DNA of 64,000 bases from Membranipora membranacea (taxonomy: Eukaryota; Bryozoa; Gymnolaemata; Cheilostomatida; Membraniporidae): positions 11,346,001 through 11,410,000 of the forward strand of contig OU612072.1 in the NCBI GenBank assembly GCA_914767715.1. The letters run 5' to 3'. Below are positions 34,301 through 42,178 of the stretch, piece by piece; the first letter of the stretch is position 1; each line of letters starts with the position of its first letter. Under the pieces are notes generated by a model. It had not been told where the DNA came from and ran no database searches. It was given only the letters and a program-made list of their open reading frames with translations. Both the position numbers and the translations under genes were made by a program.

Positions 34301-37300
34301 TCCAAATTTTTATCAAAGTAAAATTTGAGTTGCCCCTTGCGTGTAATTTTCAAAAGGATCGGATGAGATGTAATTTTGCTGCCGGAAAATCATAATATAA
34401 CAGTATCCCGGCAGCAGGTAAGAAAAATGAAATTTGGAGTTTAGATTCTTTTTATGCACGTCCAGTTGACCCTGGTGTGCAATTTTCGATAGCATCGGAT
34501 GATATTTAATTTTGCTGCTGGAAGATAATTATATAACAGTATCCCGGCAGCAGGTAAGAAAAATCAAATTTGGAGTCCAGATTCTTATTTTGCACGCCCA
34601 GTTGACCCTGGTGTGCTATTTTTGACAAGATCGGAGATGATTTTTTTATGCTGCCACGTTAGGTCGGCAGCGAGCCATGAAAATATTTTTTGATTTCATA
34701 ATCTTGTTGAACAGGCTTTTTTGACCCAGGGGTGTAAATTTCAAAAGGATCGGGGGAACTTTATTTTCCAAACATTTTTCTCTAGAGTGTACCACTTTTG
34801 AGAATATGACCCAGCTATGTTTCCACTCTCAAAACGATGTTGATTTTGTCAGACACACCCTAATTTCTTTTGATAATTGACGAGGTGTAATCAAACATCT
34901 CAGACGACTTGCAATTGTAGAAAATAACATAATACATACCTGCTTCCTTAGCACGAGAGAAGGAGCCATACTGTTTCACTTTTCTTCTGGTATACACTCC
35001 CAACAGACTCCCCAATATTATCAATACTACCGGCAGCGCAAACCAACCTATGTATAAACGAGATATGTGTTTCTCAAATGTTCTGCGTTTATCCCTGCTA
35101 TCTTGCTCATCGGCTTTTAGATTTGCATATACTGGATCAAAAGTTGGTAATGGCCGATACGGTGTAGTGGGTGTTGGGCATGGTCTTTGATCCCAGCCTT
35201 AAAAACAAACAGAGCAGAGTTTCAAAGATTGTAGATGGTGATGAAGTTCTGCCTCAACAAACATCCAGGATGGTTAAAAAATTGATTCGCATACACTGGT
35301 TGGAAGGTACTCTGTATTGTGATATCCGTTGTAGCCGGCTTGGTGTGCCTACTGCCCAGTATATAATAACGGAGAAGAACACCTTGATATAAACATCACA
35401 CATTCATCATCGGAATCGAGCTATTGATCACACGTCTCTCTGACAATTCAAAAGGTTGCGGTTGGATGCTTACTCATCGATAACTATTTTTGGATAATCA
35501 AAGATACTAATAAACAAGGGTACAGCCGGATTACTATTCCAGATAAACGGCATACCCGAAACCTGAGCATATTCGATTTAGTTACATAGCAAAGAGCAAC
35601 AGGGGTAACTCCTTAGAATTAGGTTTATTCAAAAAAAGTGCTAGGACTAGGAAGCACCAGTAATTAAGCGCCATCAGTTGAAGAGGGGTATCTCCATATC
35701 CAAGCAAGTAAACACATATCTTGCCGGCGGCTTTCCTGGGCAATAAGCCTTGCAGACTTCATGTTTGGATTCTTTGATACAGATCCCATAGCATGGTCTG
35801 TACTGTGCAAAATTCTCAAGGTAGTAGCATATGTTCAGATCTATTCCATCTTGACCCAAACATCCACAGTCATATGTAGTCAATTGATTGCCACATGGCA
35901 GTGCTGTAGGTAAAGTTGGATTAGCTGACTTCAGATTTTGCTTCAGGAATATTATAACCAGCAATACCAGAAAGCTATGTAAGAAAGAGAAACATATGTT
36001 AGGGGTACACCGCAACAGCTCTGAGGGTTTGTGAAATAGAGTAGTTCTCAAATTGAAATGTCACGGCTTCCACACTGGAAAAAAAGTTAGATTCTATTGG
36101 GAAAATATGAATGGCCGAACAAGGCCAATATGTAACAAAGTCATGAGCGAAGAGACTTATATCTCAGAGTCGGTTTGCTAGCAGTGTGACAACTCGGTCA
36201 AGCGGCTCTTCGTGAAGTGTTACAAGCAGTCGGCTGTGGCATTACGGAACCTTTGAAACAACCAAATAGAAGAAATGCATCCCTAAAGCCTAACCATGCA
36301 TAAATAGCCATGTGCCTGGCATGCCAGATATGCCTCCTAATCCTTGAATATACATAAGCAATTATCAGCGATAACAGCTGATTGCATTTGCCAGTGGACA
36401 AGGGAACAAATAGTGTATAGGTGTTGACTCAGACTAACATACATTCACTACTCCTTAGTTTATTCCGTTGCTGTTAATTACATCTTACTATCAACCACAC
36501 AAGTCACTACATCAATGATCAGAACAAAATGGATGGACGTGGAAACATGGCACATGAGGTGTTGTGATACCTAAGTTTATCAGACCCTAAGTACATCCCA
36601 ACTGCCACCATGGACGGGCAAAATCTCGAAGTATCCTCAAATGCTAAGTTGCTAGGCATCACAGTTGATCAGAGGATAACTTTCTCTGACCACATTGATG
36701 ACTTATGTGACCGCCTAGCTAGCCGTCTATATGGCATGAGAGAACTGAAAAGACTAGGGCTGAACGCATAAGGCCTCAGACTATACTACACAGCCAACAT
36801 TCGGTCCGTGCTCACTTATGCATGCCCAATGTGGGGTTCACATATTACCAAGCGGTCTCTGGAGAAGGTGATACAGGTAGAAAGGCGAGCGCTGAAAGTC
36901 ATCAACAGTGATATGCACCATGATGATGTTGTACGCCATTATCAGCTGCCGTACATCACAGAGTTTATAGCTCACCTGTCACATAACGCCATGTCCAATA
37001 GGGACACCCACTCAACAAGCTGATAATAAGGAAGAGTGGGCGACAGACTCGGATGTCACTCGCCACCCAGATGCCCCGCTGTCGGACTGAAAAGCTACGA
37101 AATTTTTCGTATATTTTTTAGTACTGCTGTGTATTTTATATTTTACTGCTGTGTATTTTACTGACTTAATTTTTGTTTCTAGTGGAATTCACTCCGGTAC
37201 ATCACACTGTTGATTTTAGGAGGAACAAAAATACGAACATAACATAACATACAGGACATTAGGCAACTGTGGCAACTGTGACAACTGTGACAACTGTGAC

Positions 37301-37466
37301 AACTGTGACAACTGTGACAACTGTGACAACTGTGACAACTGTGACAACTGTGACAACTGTGACAACTGACCACATAATCTGAATTCCCACCTTAAAAACC
37401 ATGAAAGAATGCACTGCGCTAGCAATAGCAAGTATATGACTATAATACTAACCTGCATTTATCCAT
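22301..37466 (-). CDS. Receptor B: small cysteine-rich type I membrane protein with a broken splice donor
   Basis: Exons (minus): 37453-37466, 35736-35974, 34940-35197, 28818-28907, 22301-22329. Spliced length would be 630 nt, or 209 aa. Features are MDKC plus a signal core (FLVLLVIIFL), an ectodomain with CYGIC-x8-CKAYC, a Pro/Thr-rich stalk (CPTPTTPYRPLP), a membrane span (FALPVVLIILGSLLGVY), RRKVKQYGSFSRAKEA, a TGEE motif and the tail VEAKITLMP. All phases match receptor C. The donor of exon 2 reads CCCAG-GAAAGC where A and C have GGTAAG, so GT is lost. Reading on gives a short secreted form stopping at 35674. Introns hold a gypsy element, a LINE, a transposase relic and an oppositely oriented small gene. 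The last 29-nt exon rests on a good acceptor (TCATTACAG), phase and its match in C. Confidence 0.6.
22330..23392 (-). other. Receptor B intron 4, distal part
   Basis: This is intronic, with no gene recognised. GATGTATGGCAC...GCTTCAGG at 23052-23076 also occurs at 50608-50630 (C) and, diverged, at 18535-18555 (A), so it is inherited from the common receptor unit. A C-rich repeat lies at 23088-23135. Confidence 0.4.
23393..23747 (-). mobile_element. LINE C-terminal fragment, interrupted by gypsy insertion
   Basis: Minus-strand frame with LSLRELRKLPEI, LRFEYLCLLTFYKIVNSL and ENFRFALANFGAQKFNELP, the pattern of CR1-like LINE C-termini. It ends at a stop at 23393. The gypsy element entered at 23747/23748. 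Beyond its other end (28643 onward) the frame closes quickly, so the LINE was already 5'-truncated. Shorter pieces of the same C-terminus sit at about 18575-18625 (A) and 50640-50700 (C), so the LINE predates the receptor duplications. Confidence 0.7.
23748..23957 (-). repeat. 3' LTR of gypsy element 1
   Basis: The 210-bp long terminal repeat is identical to 28428-28637. It starts and ends with the TGTAGTG/CACTACA inverted pair. Confidence 0.95.
23958..23972 (-). promoter_or_regulatory. Polypurine tract of gypsy element 1
   Basis: On the minus strand AGAAAGAGAGGAGGA lies immediately before the 3' LTR, the expected place and composition for the plus-strand DNA primer. Confidence 0.8.
24108..24203 (-). 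repeat. Short tandem repeat in 3' untranslated region of gypsy element 1
   Basis: Three units of about 31-32 bp share the word TCCTTCCTGGCTAATACTA followed by (C/T)GCACT. The function is unknown. Confidence 0.75.
24291..27302 (-). CDS. pol: Gypsy element 1 Pol (protease, reverse transcriptase, RNase H, integrase)
   Basis: The open frame runs from just after the gag stop (27303-27305) to 24291. The first in-frame ATG is at 27246-27248, but protease-like sequence (NEFEIKLRSSKKMVKFIVDTGA) begins upstream of it, so a Gag-Pol fusion is the likely primary product. From that Met: protease DTGA at residues 7-10; RT about 130-310 with a catalytic MMDD near 277 in place of the common YxDD; RNase H about 420-540 (VTADASCHSLGAALLQ); integrase zinc finger HSGHQG...CPKC; catalytic core with SDLFEF, TDNGPCYVS and the AERSVE glutamate; a basic C-terminus without an obvious chromodomain. 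No stop or frameshift is seen across 985 codons. Confidence 0.95.
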   Translation of the reverse strand, partial: LGRKKDNEFEIKLRSSKKMVKFIVDTGADVTVINKETAQRLGLDMRPTRRDFRGADGSKLEIHFKAYLPLISVWGQEVRGKAYILEGARNNLLGKPEIRKFKLVKTIRGISEEVELKHPKLFGKLGVLPDVFKIKIKEGANPLCLNVPRRLPIGLRKATKDELERMEELGVIEKVEKPTSWCSGMVVAPKSNGKVRICVDLTQLNKSVMRETYPLPHLEDTLASLEGSRYFSKMDANSGFWQIDLAEESREYTTFITPFGRYQYLKMPFGISAAPEFFQRQMNKILEGLTGVVCMMDDILVVGKSKEEHDARLAEVLKKVEEAGMTLNKEKCVFGVQEVKFLGHILTKKGIGVDPEKERAIREMPAPTDRKGLQRFLAMVNYLGRFSPLISEVEVPLRELDRKKNDWIWLEIHQRSFDKVKELITSSSLLALFDYNKSHRVTADASCHSLGAALLQDQGDGELKPVAYASRKLTDAEKRYGQIEKEALAITWACEKFDFYLVGRHFEVETDHKPLIPLLGSKDLSELPLRIQRFKMRLMRYDYKIFHTPGSKMFIADLLSRPPTEQEVARIARVEMHIRTLISAEGDALVEEIKRHAKVDGDYQVILKAMKEGWPRTVKGELKKVKGNMDLLSEKDGLIVMNSRLYIPTAMRENMLLRLHSGHQGMVKTYRRSQDSVWWPSIRKEIIEMVEECPKCIKFRRMRNLPLHQTELPEAPWSHVASDLFEFRGKVYALFVDYYSRWIEVVGMSGQTGAELAKKFRPVIARYGAPDRIRTDNGPCYVSKEWRDLMEEYSVIHVTSSPHHHEANGLAERSVETIKGLWNKEEDKNKALMAYRTTPLESSCRPDELLLGRRMRNELPIQHQKTCDTESFRKRDTTLKERQKRNFDKSRRASDFADLQEGQTVWVKISHADKGKRGIVKYKAEEPDSYWIETDKRLVRRTRKHLRILPKDDIEGGEESPADEDDNRDQGRIETERNIQPSAPRPPSTRNAKKVKNPDYVWY
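27303..27309 (-). promoter_or_regulatory. Gag stop codon in leaky read-through context
   Basis: Minus-strand sequence reads TCG TTA TGA CTA GGA AGG. Gag and Pol are in the same frame and only this TGA separates them. UGA followed by CUAG is the best known context for efficient stop-codon read-through in animal cells and in several RNA viruses. Confidence 0.7.
27303..28358 (-). CDS. gag: Gypsy element 1 Gag
   Basis: The 351-codon structural protein forms the virus-like particle and binds element RNA. It starts MRERNREVFESITD, about 70 nt inside the 5' LTR boundary. Two zinc knuckles lie near the C-terminus: CWTCGRYGGHDYRSC (C-x2-C-x5-H-x4-C, slightly off the usual spacing) and CYVCGEPSHIAKFC (canonical C-x2-C-x4-H-x4-C). 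Between the capsid-like helical region and the knuckles is a Gly/Arg-rich stretch. It ends at the TGA described above, in frame with Pol. Confidence 0.92.
   Translation of the reverse strand: MRERNREVFESITDIDHVTNMDNKFGRSVKTPVFSMENGAELECWRKFIRRFEIAVIGAGLRSKDSGGIRSRRKAEDSQVEKFEREQRKAALLLDSMGEYGMNIFETWDGDVDAMQYEQLKVAFDNHFASRENIVATRHRFLCMEQRRDERLDKYIERVERSGSTCRWGGLEEEMNTLIVIKGMHVDKIRGDLLLKKELTLDKVKNMCSRYESAQAAAKIIKSGESKPVSEIDLVEVSQENSTVGKEQADIDRVGASNLSSGFRDRGGSRGRGRGRGCWTCGRYGGHDYRSCADKVRNEKGEKSGQREAPKCYVCGEPSHIAKFCPNKFAGRETGKGEINAVAGYSSDESL
28415..28427 (-). promoter_or_regulatory. Primer binding site of gypsy element 1 (tRNA-Leu type)
   Basis: Directly after the 5' LTR the minus strand reads TGGTGTCAGGAGT. 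Its complement ACTCCTGACACCA matches the 3' end of animal tRNA-Leu(CAG) as I recall it, including the added CCA. Confidence 0.75.
28428..28637 (-). repeat. 5' LTR of gypsy element 1
   Basis: This 210-bp repeat is identical to 23748-23957. It should hold the element's promoter. Confidence 0.95.
28908..30058. other. Receptor B intron 3, part before the transposase relic
   Basis: Intronic. The stretch 29180-29320 is clearly homologous to 52325-52450 in intron 3 of receptor C (shared AGCGGAATG(C/T)TCCGTTGCTG and ATTCCAGCTGCTC), confirming that the introns as well as the exons are paralogous. GTCCGAGCC is repeated in tandem at 29742-29761. Confidence 0.55.
30059..32156 (+). pseudogene. Relic of a transposase-like gene with DFAENY and SDGCAxQYKS motifs
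   Basis: One long frame starts MPPKRLLNTVKAKRHRKYR (basic, Arg/Lys-rich N-terminus). It is broken by in-frame TAG at 30968-30970 and TAA at 31667-31669, then by a one-base shift near 31920-31937 that moves it into the frame ending at 32154-32156. Across the breaks the sequence is continuous. It has cysteine pairs (CVCDIC, RKCGIC), VVVDFAENYS, HPMVMMFRKG, IVWSDGCACQYKSR and, after the TAA, an HGE-x-E-A-D-G segment, then a C-terminal CHLSECLFC. Spaced acidic residues in DFAENY, WSDG and the later glutamate/aspartate suggest an RNase H-fold (DDE/D) nuclease, as in a repeated protein family I associate with cnidarian, lancelet and sponge genomes. I cannot name the superfamily. It lies antisense in receptor B intron 3. 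Confidence 0.6.
31861..31913 (+). repeat. Inverted repeat partner of 32692-32746
   Basis: The segment from AAAACTATGCAAACAAATAC to TGCCTTGACCGG recurs nearly unchanged in reverse orientation about 0.8 kb downstream. It lies in the coding part of the transposase relic, so a piece of the gene was copied into the flank. Confidence 0.7.
32478..32703 (+). repeat. ~225-bp direct repeat, first copy
   Basis: This pairs with 33133-33353. Shared words include AACATATGAGTAA, ACAAGCTAGCCCGG, CATCACAATGATGTGTTTGC and AGAAAAATTTTCCAATGGCT. The copies differ by scattered substitutions and short indels. Confidence 0.8.
33133..33353 (+). repeat. ~225-bp direct repeat, second copy
   Basis: The second copy of the repeat at 32478-32703 ends at the start of the small acidic gene, so it may supply that gene's promoter. 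Confidence 0.8.
33359..34197 (+). CDS. Candidate small acidic protein, four phase-0 exons, nested antisense in receptor B
   Basis: Exons: 33359-33592, 33717-33800, 33924-34004, 34117-34197. Every exon is a multiple of three (234, 84, 81, 81 nt), every intron is GT-AG and phase 0, and the total is 159 aa. It starts MAISALKLKFSYPIPKFS. The second half is strongly acidic (NDEDEEDELKEDNRDE, ASGDEGDREVDDEEG, MFEDLDGEDFDAWEAFDLDT). An AATAAA lies 51 nt after the TGA. I do not recognise the family. It could be the second gene of the transposon represented by the upstream relic, or a nested host gene. Exon 2's acceptor (TTATGAGTGAG) is weak, and an upstream exon could exist. Confidence 0.42.
34248..34253 (+). 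terminator. Polyadenylation signal of the small acidic gene
   Basis: AATAAA lies 51 nt downstream of the stop codon in AT-rich sequence, a typical position. Confidence 0.5.
34300..34790. repeat. ~135-bp tandem repeat, about 3.5 units
   Basis: The word ATCCCGGCAGCAGGTAAG occurs at about 34405 and 34541, each followed by AAAAAT and an AATTTGGAGT box and preceded by ATTTTGCTG. Later units are more diverged (GTTGACCCTGGTGTG, GATCGG). It lies in receptor B intron 3, next to exon 3. Confidence 0.75.
35674..35735 (-). other. Read-through extension of receptor B exon 2
   Basis: Past the mutated donor the frame stays open for about 20 codons (ending in EIPLFN) before a stop. The same extension in receptor C is nearly identical but is normally intronic there. 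If used, it gives a soluble ectodomain without membrane span. Confidence 0.5.
36540..37085 (+). mobile_element. LINE RT C-terminal fragment (CR1-like), degraded
   Basis: The plus-strand translation reads KLLGITVDQRITFSDHI, then an internal TAA near 36769, then SVLTYACPMWGSHITKRS and VIQVERRALKVI, which are standard C-terminal motifs of CR1/RTE-type LINEs. The fragment is 5'-truncated and has an in-frame stop. It is a dead copy in receptor B intron 1, unlike the intact frame at the window's left end. Confidence 0.8.
37262..37371. repeat. Minisatellite, 9-bp unit GACAACTGT x ~12
   Basis: This is a near-perfect array in receptor B intron 1. Its CHS and QLS repeat frames on the minus strand are by-products of the 9-bp period. 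The matching place in receptor C (about 55300-55325) has only one unit (CAATTGTAACAACTGAC), so the array expanded after duplication. Confidence 0.92.
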
Positions 37467-37467
37467 T

Positions 37468-37985
37468 GCTGAGCTGTTTTCTTATGCAGTGCAGTATAAA
37501 TAAACAGCTCACGTTTCCACCCAACTGCTAGCTCTGAGAGGCAATAGTGAAATGCAATTATCAATCAGTGAATATCCCACCAATATCACAAATGAGAAAT
37601 TTCAAATTCCCGGAACAAGTCTAGTCGGTTTATATATATTGCTGAGCTGTTATCTTATGCAGTGCGTATAAATAAACAGCTCACGTTTCCACCCAACTGA
37701 TAGCTCTGAGAGGCAATAGTGAAATGTAATTATCAATCAGTGAGTATCCCACCAATATCACAAATGGGAAATTTCAAATTCCCGGAACAAGTCTAGTCGG
37801 TTTATATATATTTCTGAGCTGTTATCTTATGCAGTGCGTAAAAATAAACAGCTCACGTTTCCACCCAACTGCTAGCTCTGAGAGGCAATAGTGAAATGCA
37901 ATTATCAATCAGTGAGTATCCCACCAATATCACAAATGGGAAATTCCAAACTCCCGGAACAAGTCGCGTTTATATATATTGGAAC
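37468..37985 (-). promoter_or_regulatory. Receptor B 5' flank, triplicated 172-bp promoter-like unit
   Basis: Three direct copies start at about 37505, 37677 and 37849 (marker CAGCTCACGTTTCC). Each carries a TATAAATA-like box (37495-37502 for the gene-proximal copy, 29 nt from the ATG; the third copy reads AAAAATAA) and a GGGAAATT block. The third unit reads GGGAAATTCC at 37938-37947, an exact match to the NF-kB consensus GGGRNWYYCC. Receptor C has only one copy of this flank. The promoter role is inferred from position. Confidence 0.5.
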
Positions 37986-38116
37986 AGGTCGGCTTTTGCC
38001 TAATATAATAGCCACAACAAATACCGAATTCCCCACCCCCATCCATCAAATTAACAACTGACATTGAAACAAATTTATTATGAGATTTATGTTGAGTCAA
38101 GATCCTCTGATGTTAA

Positions 38117-38773
38117 AGACTTTGTTTGAGGCTGCTCTTTTGTATCACATCTTATTCTCCATATTTTATTCTATCGTGTGAGCGATTTTCAGCTTTAGAA
38201 TCCAATTATTGAGGATGATATGGCCTCTCAAACTTCCAGGCTGATTGCCTTCAATTGGCATTGGGAATGAGCGGATGTGCCCTTGGGGTATGTCACAACC
38301 ATAAACATGGACATAGACATATTATGAGTTATTAGTTAATACACTAATGATCACACAGATAAGATGATGATCAAAATTCAGACCTGAATGGGAATCGAAC
38401 CCGGTCCCCATACCTACAGGCAACGACGCTACCATCACCCCACTTGGACCAACTAGGTTAGTGAGTAGACAATATAGATCAGTGTTAGCAGCGTTGCCTG
38501 CAAAGCCATTTGGACCTGGGTTCGAGACCGTTACATATCTGAACATTTTGATCATCAAAATATTTATTAGTGTGTCGTAATAAGTATGATGGTTGTGACG
38601 TACCCTAGGGATTACCGGCTGATTCTTACTTCCGATAAATTGCCGTCACCTTGGAAGTTTGAGAGGCCATAACTTCCTCAATATTTGGATTCTAAAGCTG
38701 AAAATCGCTCACATGATAGAATAAAATATGGAGAATAAGATGTGATACAAAAGAGCAGCCTCAAACAAAGTCT
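38117..38773. mobile_element. 657-bp palindromic element with TTAA target sites and tRNA-like arms
   Basis: Outer arms begin AGACTTTGTTTGAGGCTGC and end with the complement, nearly identical for about 110 bp. The homology continues inward at lower identity to the centre, so the whole element is an inverted duplication of one ~320-bp unit. Each inner arm has a tRNA B-box-like sequence (GGGTTCGATTCCC on the minus strand near 38390-38402; GGGTTCGAGACC on the plus strand near 38518). TTAA flanks both ends (38113-38116, 38774-38777). The paralogous site in Rh1 intron 5 is TTGA at 13691, with matching flanks and no element. TTAA duplication is typical of piggyBac and Kolobok-type transposons. Confidence 0.78.
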
Positions 38774-40080
38774 TTAACATGAGCTAATCTAAAGAATGTT
38801 TTGTTGTGAATGTGTTATTGTTATCAAAGCTAAAAATATTGTAGCCTTGGTAACAGACGATTTGTAGTGTTGTCACGCACCAAAAACAATGAACGGGGAT
38901 ATGGCTTGTCAATTTTCAGAAATAATGTGGCTCATAAAAGAATTCAGAAACGAAAACGAAAGAAAAGATATCAGTAACATTCTAAGCCTGAATCGAGGCT
39001 CTGGATTATCATTGTTGTAGAACAAACTTCCATCTTCCGTTTTGACTCAAAGTTCTCTTTTTGGAACTCCTCAGTTTCAATGCTGTATCGATATGCATCA
39101 TAGCATATTTCCTCAAAAAGTTAGCAATGATTGCCAAATCTCTCTTATACCATATCTGGTGGATCTACCAGCGTCTGTCGGTCAAGAAAACTTTTAATGG
39201 TGCTATCTATTGACAAAAGCATGCCAAATTTTAATATAACAGCTAGTATTGTTTTAATCTTAGTGTATTTCCCCAAATGCACTGTCTACCTATTCTCCGC
39301 TTTGACCTGAGCTTGTTTAATTTCTGGGACAGTGTCACATGTCAGAATATAATGTTTTGATCTAATCATACACTCTCAGAACATGACATTGTTTATTGGT
39401 GACAGGTTCATGTGCAGAATGCTACGTTAGCAGGAGGAGTAGCAGTAGGTACCGCTGCTAACTTTATGATACAGCCCTGGGGAGCTGTACTTATAGGAGC
39501 GATGGCAGCCCTCTTATCAGTGGTCGGGTTCACTTATCTCCAGGTAAACACGCTGATCATGTGATATACTATTGTATGTATATCTCTGATTGATAGAGCG
39601 TGAATTTATTCACTTAACATGAGTACCGTCACAAAGAATTCGGTGTGATGACCCGAGTTCAATCTCACTAATTAGGGGCAGGTAAATGTTTGGTACTCGT
39701 ACTAAATTGACCCTACCAATCAGAATACACATGATAATAGTGTAGTCTCAACGTCAGTGTGCCAGGTAAGAGTAAAGAAGTTTCTCACCTCATCAGGATC
39801 ACGTGTCTATCACTATGTTTCCATGGGTCGAATGATCATTCCCATCCTATCCAATGAATTTGGCTTGTTATGTAATCAAAATACAATAACAATAGGATCC
39901 GAACAAATTCGGTTTGTGAATGCGAACAACCTATTGAAATTGAAATTGAGTAGCTTAATTGTTTCTATGTGCCGAGAAAAAGGGCTAAAATCGCCTATAT
40001 GCTCATTTGTACGGAGCATAGAAACATAGTGTATGTAATCAGGGAGTTCGGGACAAATGTATGTCCCAAAGTCACTGGTG

Positions 40081-40330
40081 TTTTAGTTTAGGCTCTCTAA
40101 CTCATTATCAACCACTTTCCCCTGGTGGTTGATAATGCTACTACCGGCACAGTTTGAGCGCTTTAACTGCTGGAGGTGTTATAGTTTAAGCCCTCAAACT
40201 GTGGCAGGGTAGCTGGTAGAGTCATTTCATTATCAAAGTGGAAAAATGGTTGATTATTATAATGAAATCCCTCTACCAGCTATCCTGGCTCAGTTTGAGC
40301 TCTTAAACTACTGGTGATATTAAGTCTAAC
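40081..40330. repeat. Two adjacent foldback repeats, 'ATTATCAACCA' family
   Basis: In Rh2 intron 6, CATTATCAACCACTTTCCCC faces GGTGGTTGATAATG at 40103-40138. From 40170 to 40315 a longer palindrome has arms CTCAAACTGTGGCAGGGTAG / CTATCCTGGCTCAGTTTGAG and GGTAGAGTCATTTCATTATC / TATAATGAAATCCCTCTACC. Confidence 0.7.
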
Positions 40331-40623
40331 ACAACTAGTCCGTCAATTTTAAGGTCGTGTGTCAATGGAAAGTAAGATGACAACTCCGATTTCTGCCTTA
40401 CCATTCGGAAAAATGTGTATGTTTTGTTACAGTGTTATGTTGACTTAAACTTTCTGGTTTTATATTACCTACCGTAAGCATCCCATTAATTTCAAATTTG
40501 TTTGGTATTGGCATTTGTCTCCTTTGTCGAACATTATACTCGTCTCGCATTCTTTAAAGCATTTTCAACATTAATGCGTAACCTATTAGTATTTTTGTGT
40601 ACATATCTTTGATTAGATTTAGC

Positions 40624-41651
40624 CAGACCTGGGTCCAAGTCATCGCAAGTCAAGTCAAGTCATTGTCGATGCTAAGTCAAGTCAAGTCAAGTCACATTTA
40701 CACCAAGTCAAGTCAATTGGTGTCTATTTTTTTCGCCATCAAGTCAAATCAAGACAAGTCATGATTTTTGTAAGTCAAGTCAAGTCAAAGATGGGTGACT
40801 TACAAGTCATGGCAAAGTCACGCTCATTAACCGTGAAAATCAACTCGGAATTTATTTCAATCCCGGGTGACTCCAAATCGTAGAGGAGTTAGTTAGGTCC
40901 TCAGGAGTTGCTCTACTAATCGGGATTTGCTCCCCTCCCCACAAACGAAAGAAGGTATGGGTGTGTACGCAATTCAGCATTGTTACTTAGTTAGTTCACG
41001 ATGGGTGGTGTATGTTATGGAATTGCTTGGAAGTGAATTTCAAAAAAAGAAAGTCCAGCCTTCTGCTGTTGTGAGAAACACAAAAAGAAAAAGTGTGAAA
41101 CATCCTTAGACTAGAAGGATTTCTGTCTGATGATAATGATGATCATGATGTTGATGATGATACAAGCAGTCTTCTGAATAAACCTGCACTATATGATCAG
41201 ACTATATTAATATTGCATCATGGGATACATTTTTCATTTTACTGATTACAAGACAACAAGAGAAGACAACTAATATGTAAGGCAGGAACTCTGACTACTT
41301 ACCCATAGCTGAGAAGTTGGGTTTTCTGTTTCGGAGTTGGGGTTTCAGAGTTGGGGTTTCAGAGTTGGGGTTTCAGAGTTGGGGTTCTCAGTTATGATTA
41401 TCCTTCCTATATCTCTTTCTACATTATGTTATAAAATTTCACACATTGACTTATGTTGACTTGACCAAAGTCAGGACAACTCCCAAGTGAGGTCAAGTAA
41501 AAGTCAATTTTTCGTTAAGTCAAGTCAAGTGTTGTCTATTTGTTTTCGACATCAAGTCAAGTCAAGTCATAATTTTGTTAAGTCAAGTCGTGACTTTGAC
41601 TTGACTTGACTTGAAGATGACTTGACTTACCATGACTTGGACCCAGGTCTG
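40624..41651. mobile_element. hAT-type MITE with AAGTC subterminal repeats
   Basis: This is a 1,028-bp element. The terminal inverted repeat is CAGACCTGGGTCCAAGTCA at the left and its complement at the right. A perfect 8-bp target duplication GATTTAGC lies at 40616-40623 and 41652-41659. An 8-bp duplication with ends starting CAG is the hallmark of hAT transposons. Both sides inside the termini are filled with AAGTC repeats in opposite orientation. The centre has a short minisatellite (GAGTTGGGGTTTC x ~4 near 41333-41390) and a 60-codon frame at 40927-41109 with no recognised motif. There is no transposase, so it is non-autonomous. It is absent from Rh1 intron 6. Confidence 0.88.
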
Positions 41652-42178
41652 GATTTAGCATCACAAAAAATAATACGACGAGGTTGAGACCATGGTCATG
41701 TCCTGTACAATCAGGACTGCTAATTGTATTATTCACAACGCCGTAATGATTTCATTTTAGAACTCCTTCAAAAGCTGTCTATGTAAATGCAAGTTTCGTC
41801 TGAAAACTTTTTTGAAGTTTTTTAAAATAAACGATTCATAGCTTATCAACTTCTCTTTCCAGCCAGCACTTGACAGTAGATTTGGCCTACATGACTCATG
41901 CGGAGTTAACAACTCACATGGTATGCCAGGATTACTGGCAGGGGTGATAGGAGCTATTGCTGTCACAATCGCAGATACAGCACAGTACGGGCATGAGTGA
42001 GTGGCTATATGATATACTCTAGAGGAATCTGATATTTGCAGGAGGAGAGCTTGCCATTTTGAACTAGCCAAATTTATAGCTAGCCCTTACTCATCCTCTT
42101 TACTTCATATTTATCCCCAACTATGTCACTTCTACCAGCTTATATTTATTAAGTCTACGTGCTCAGATGGCTCTAATG

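Noticed and set aside
37179-37458. Minus-strand frames with CHS and QLS repeats
   Set aside because: They are frames through the 9-bp minisatellite, with no start context or neighbouring exons.
38380-38530. Functional tRNA genes at the two GGGTTCGA boxes
   Set aside because: No acceptor or anticodon stems can be formed; the boxes are part of the palindromic element.
40630-41640. Arrays of AAGTC that look like short regular repeats (CRISPR-like)
   Set aside because: There is no constant spacer, the units are 5 bp, and they lie in inverted orientation inside a hAT-type MITE.
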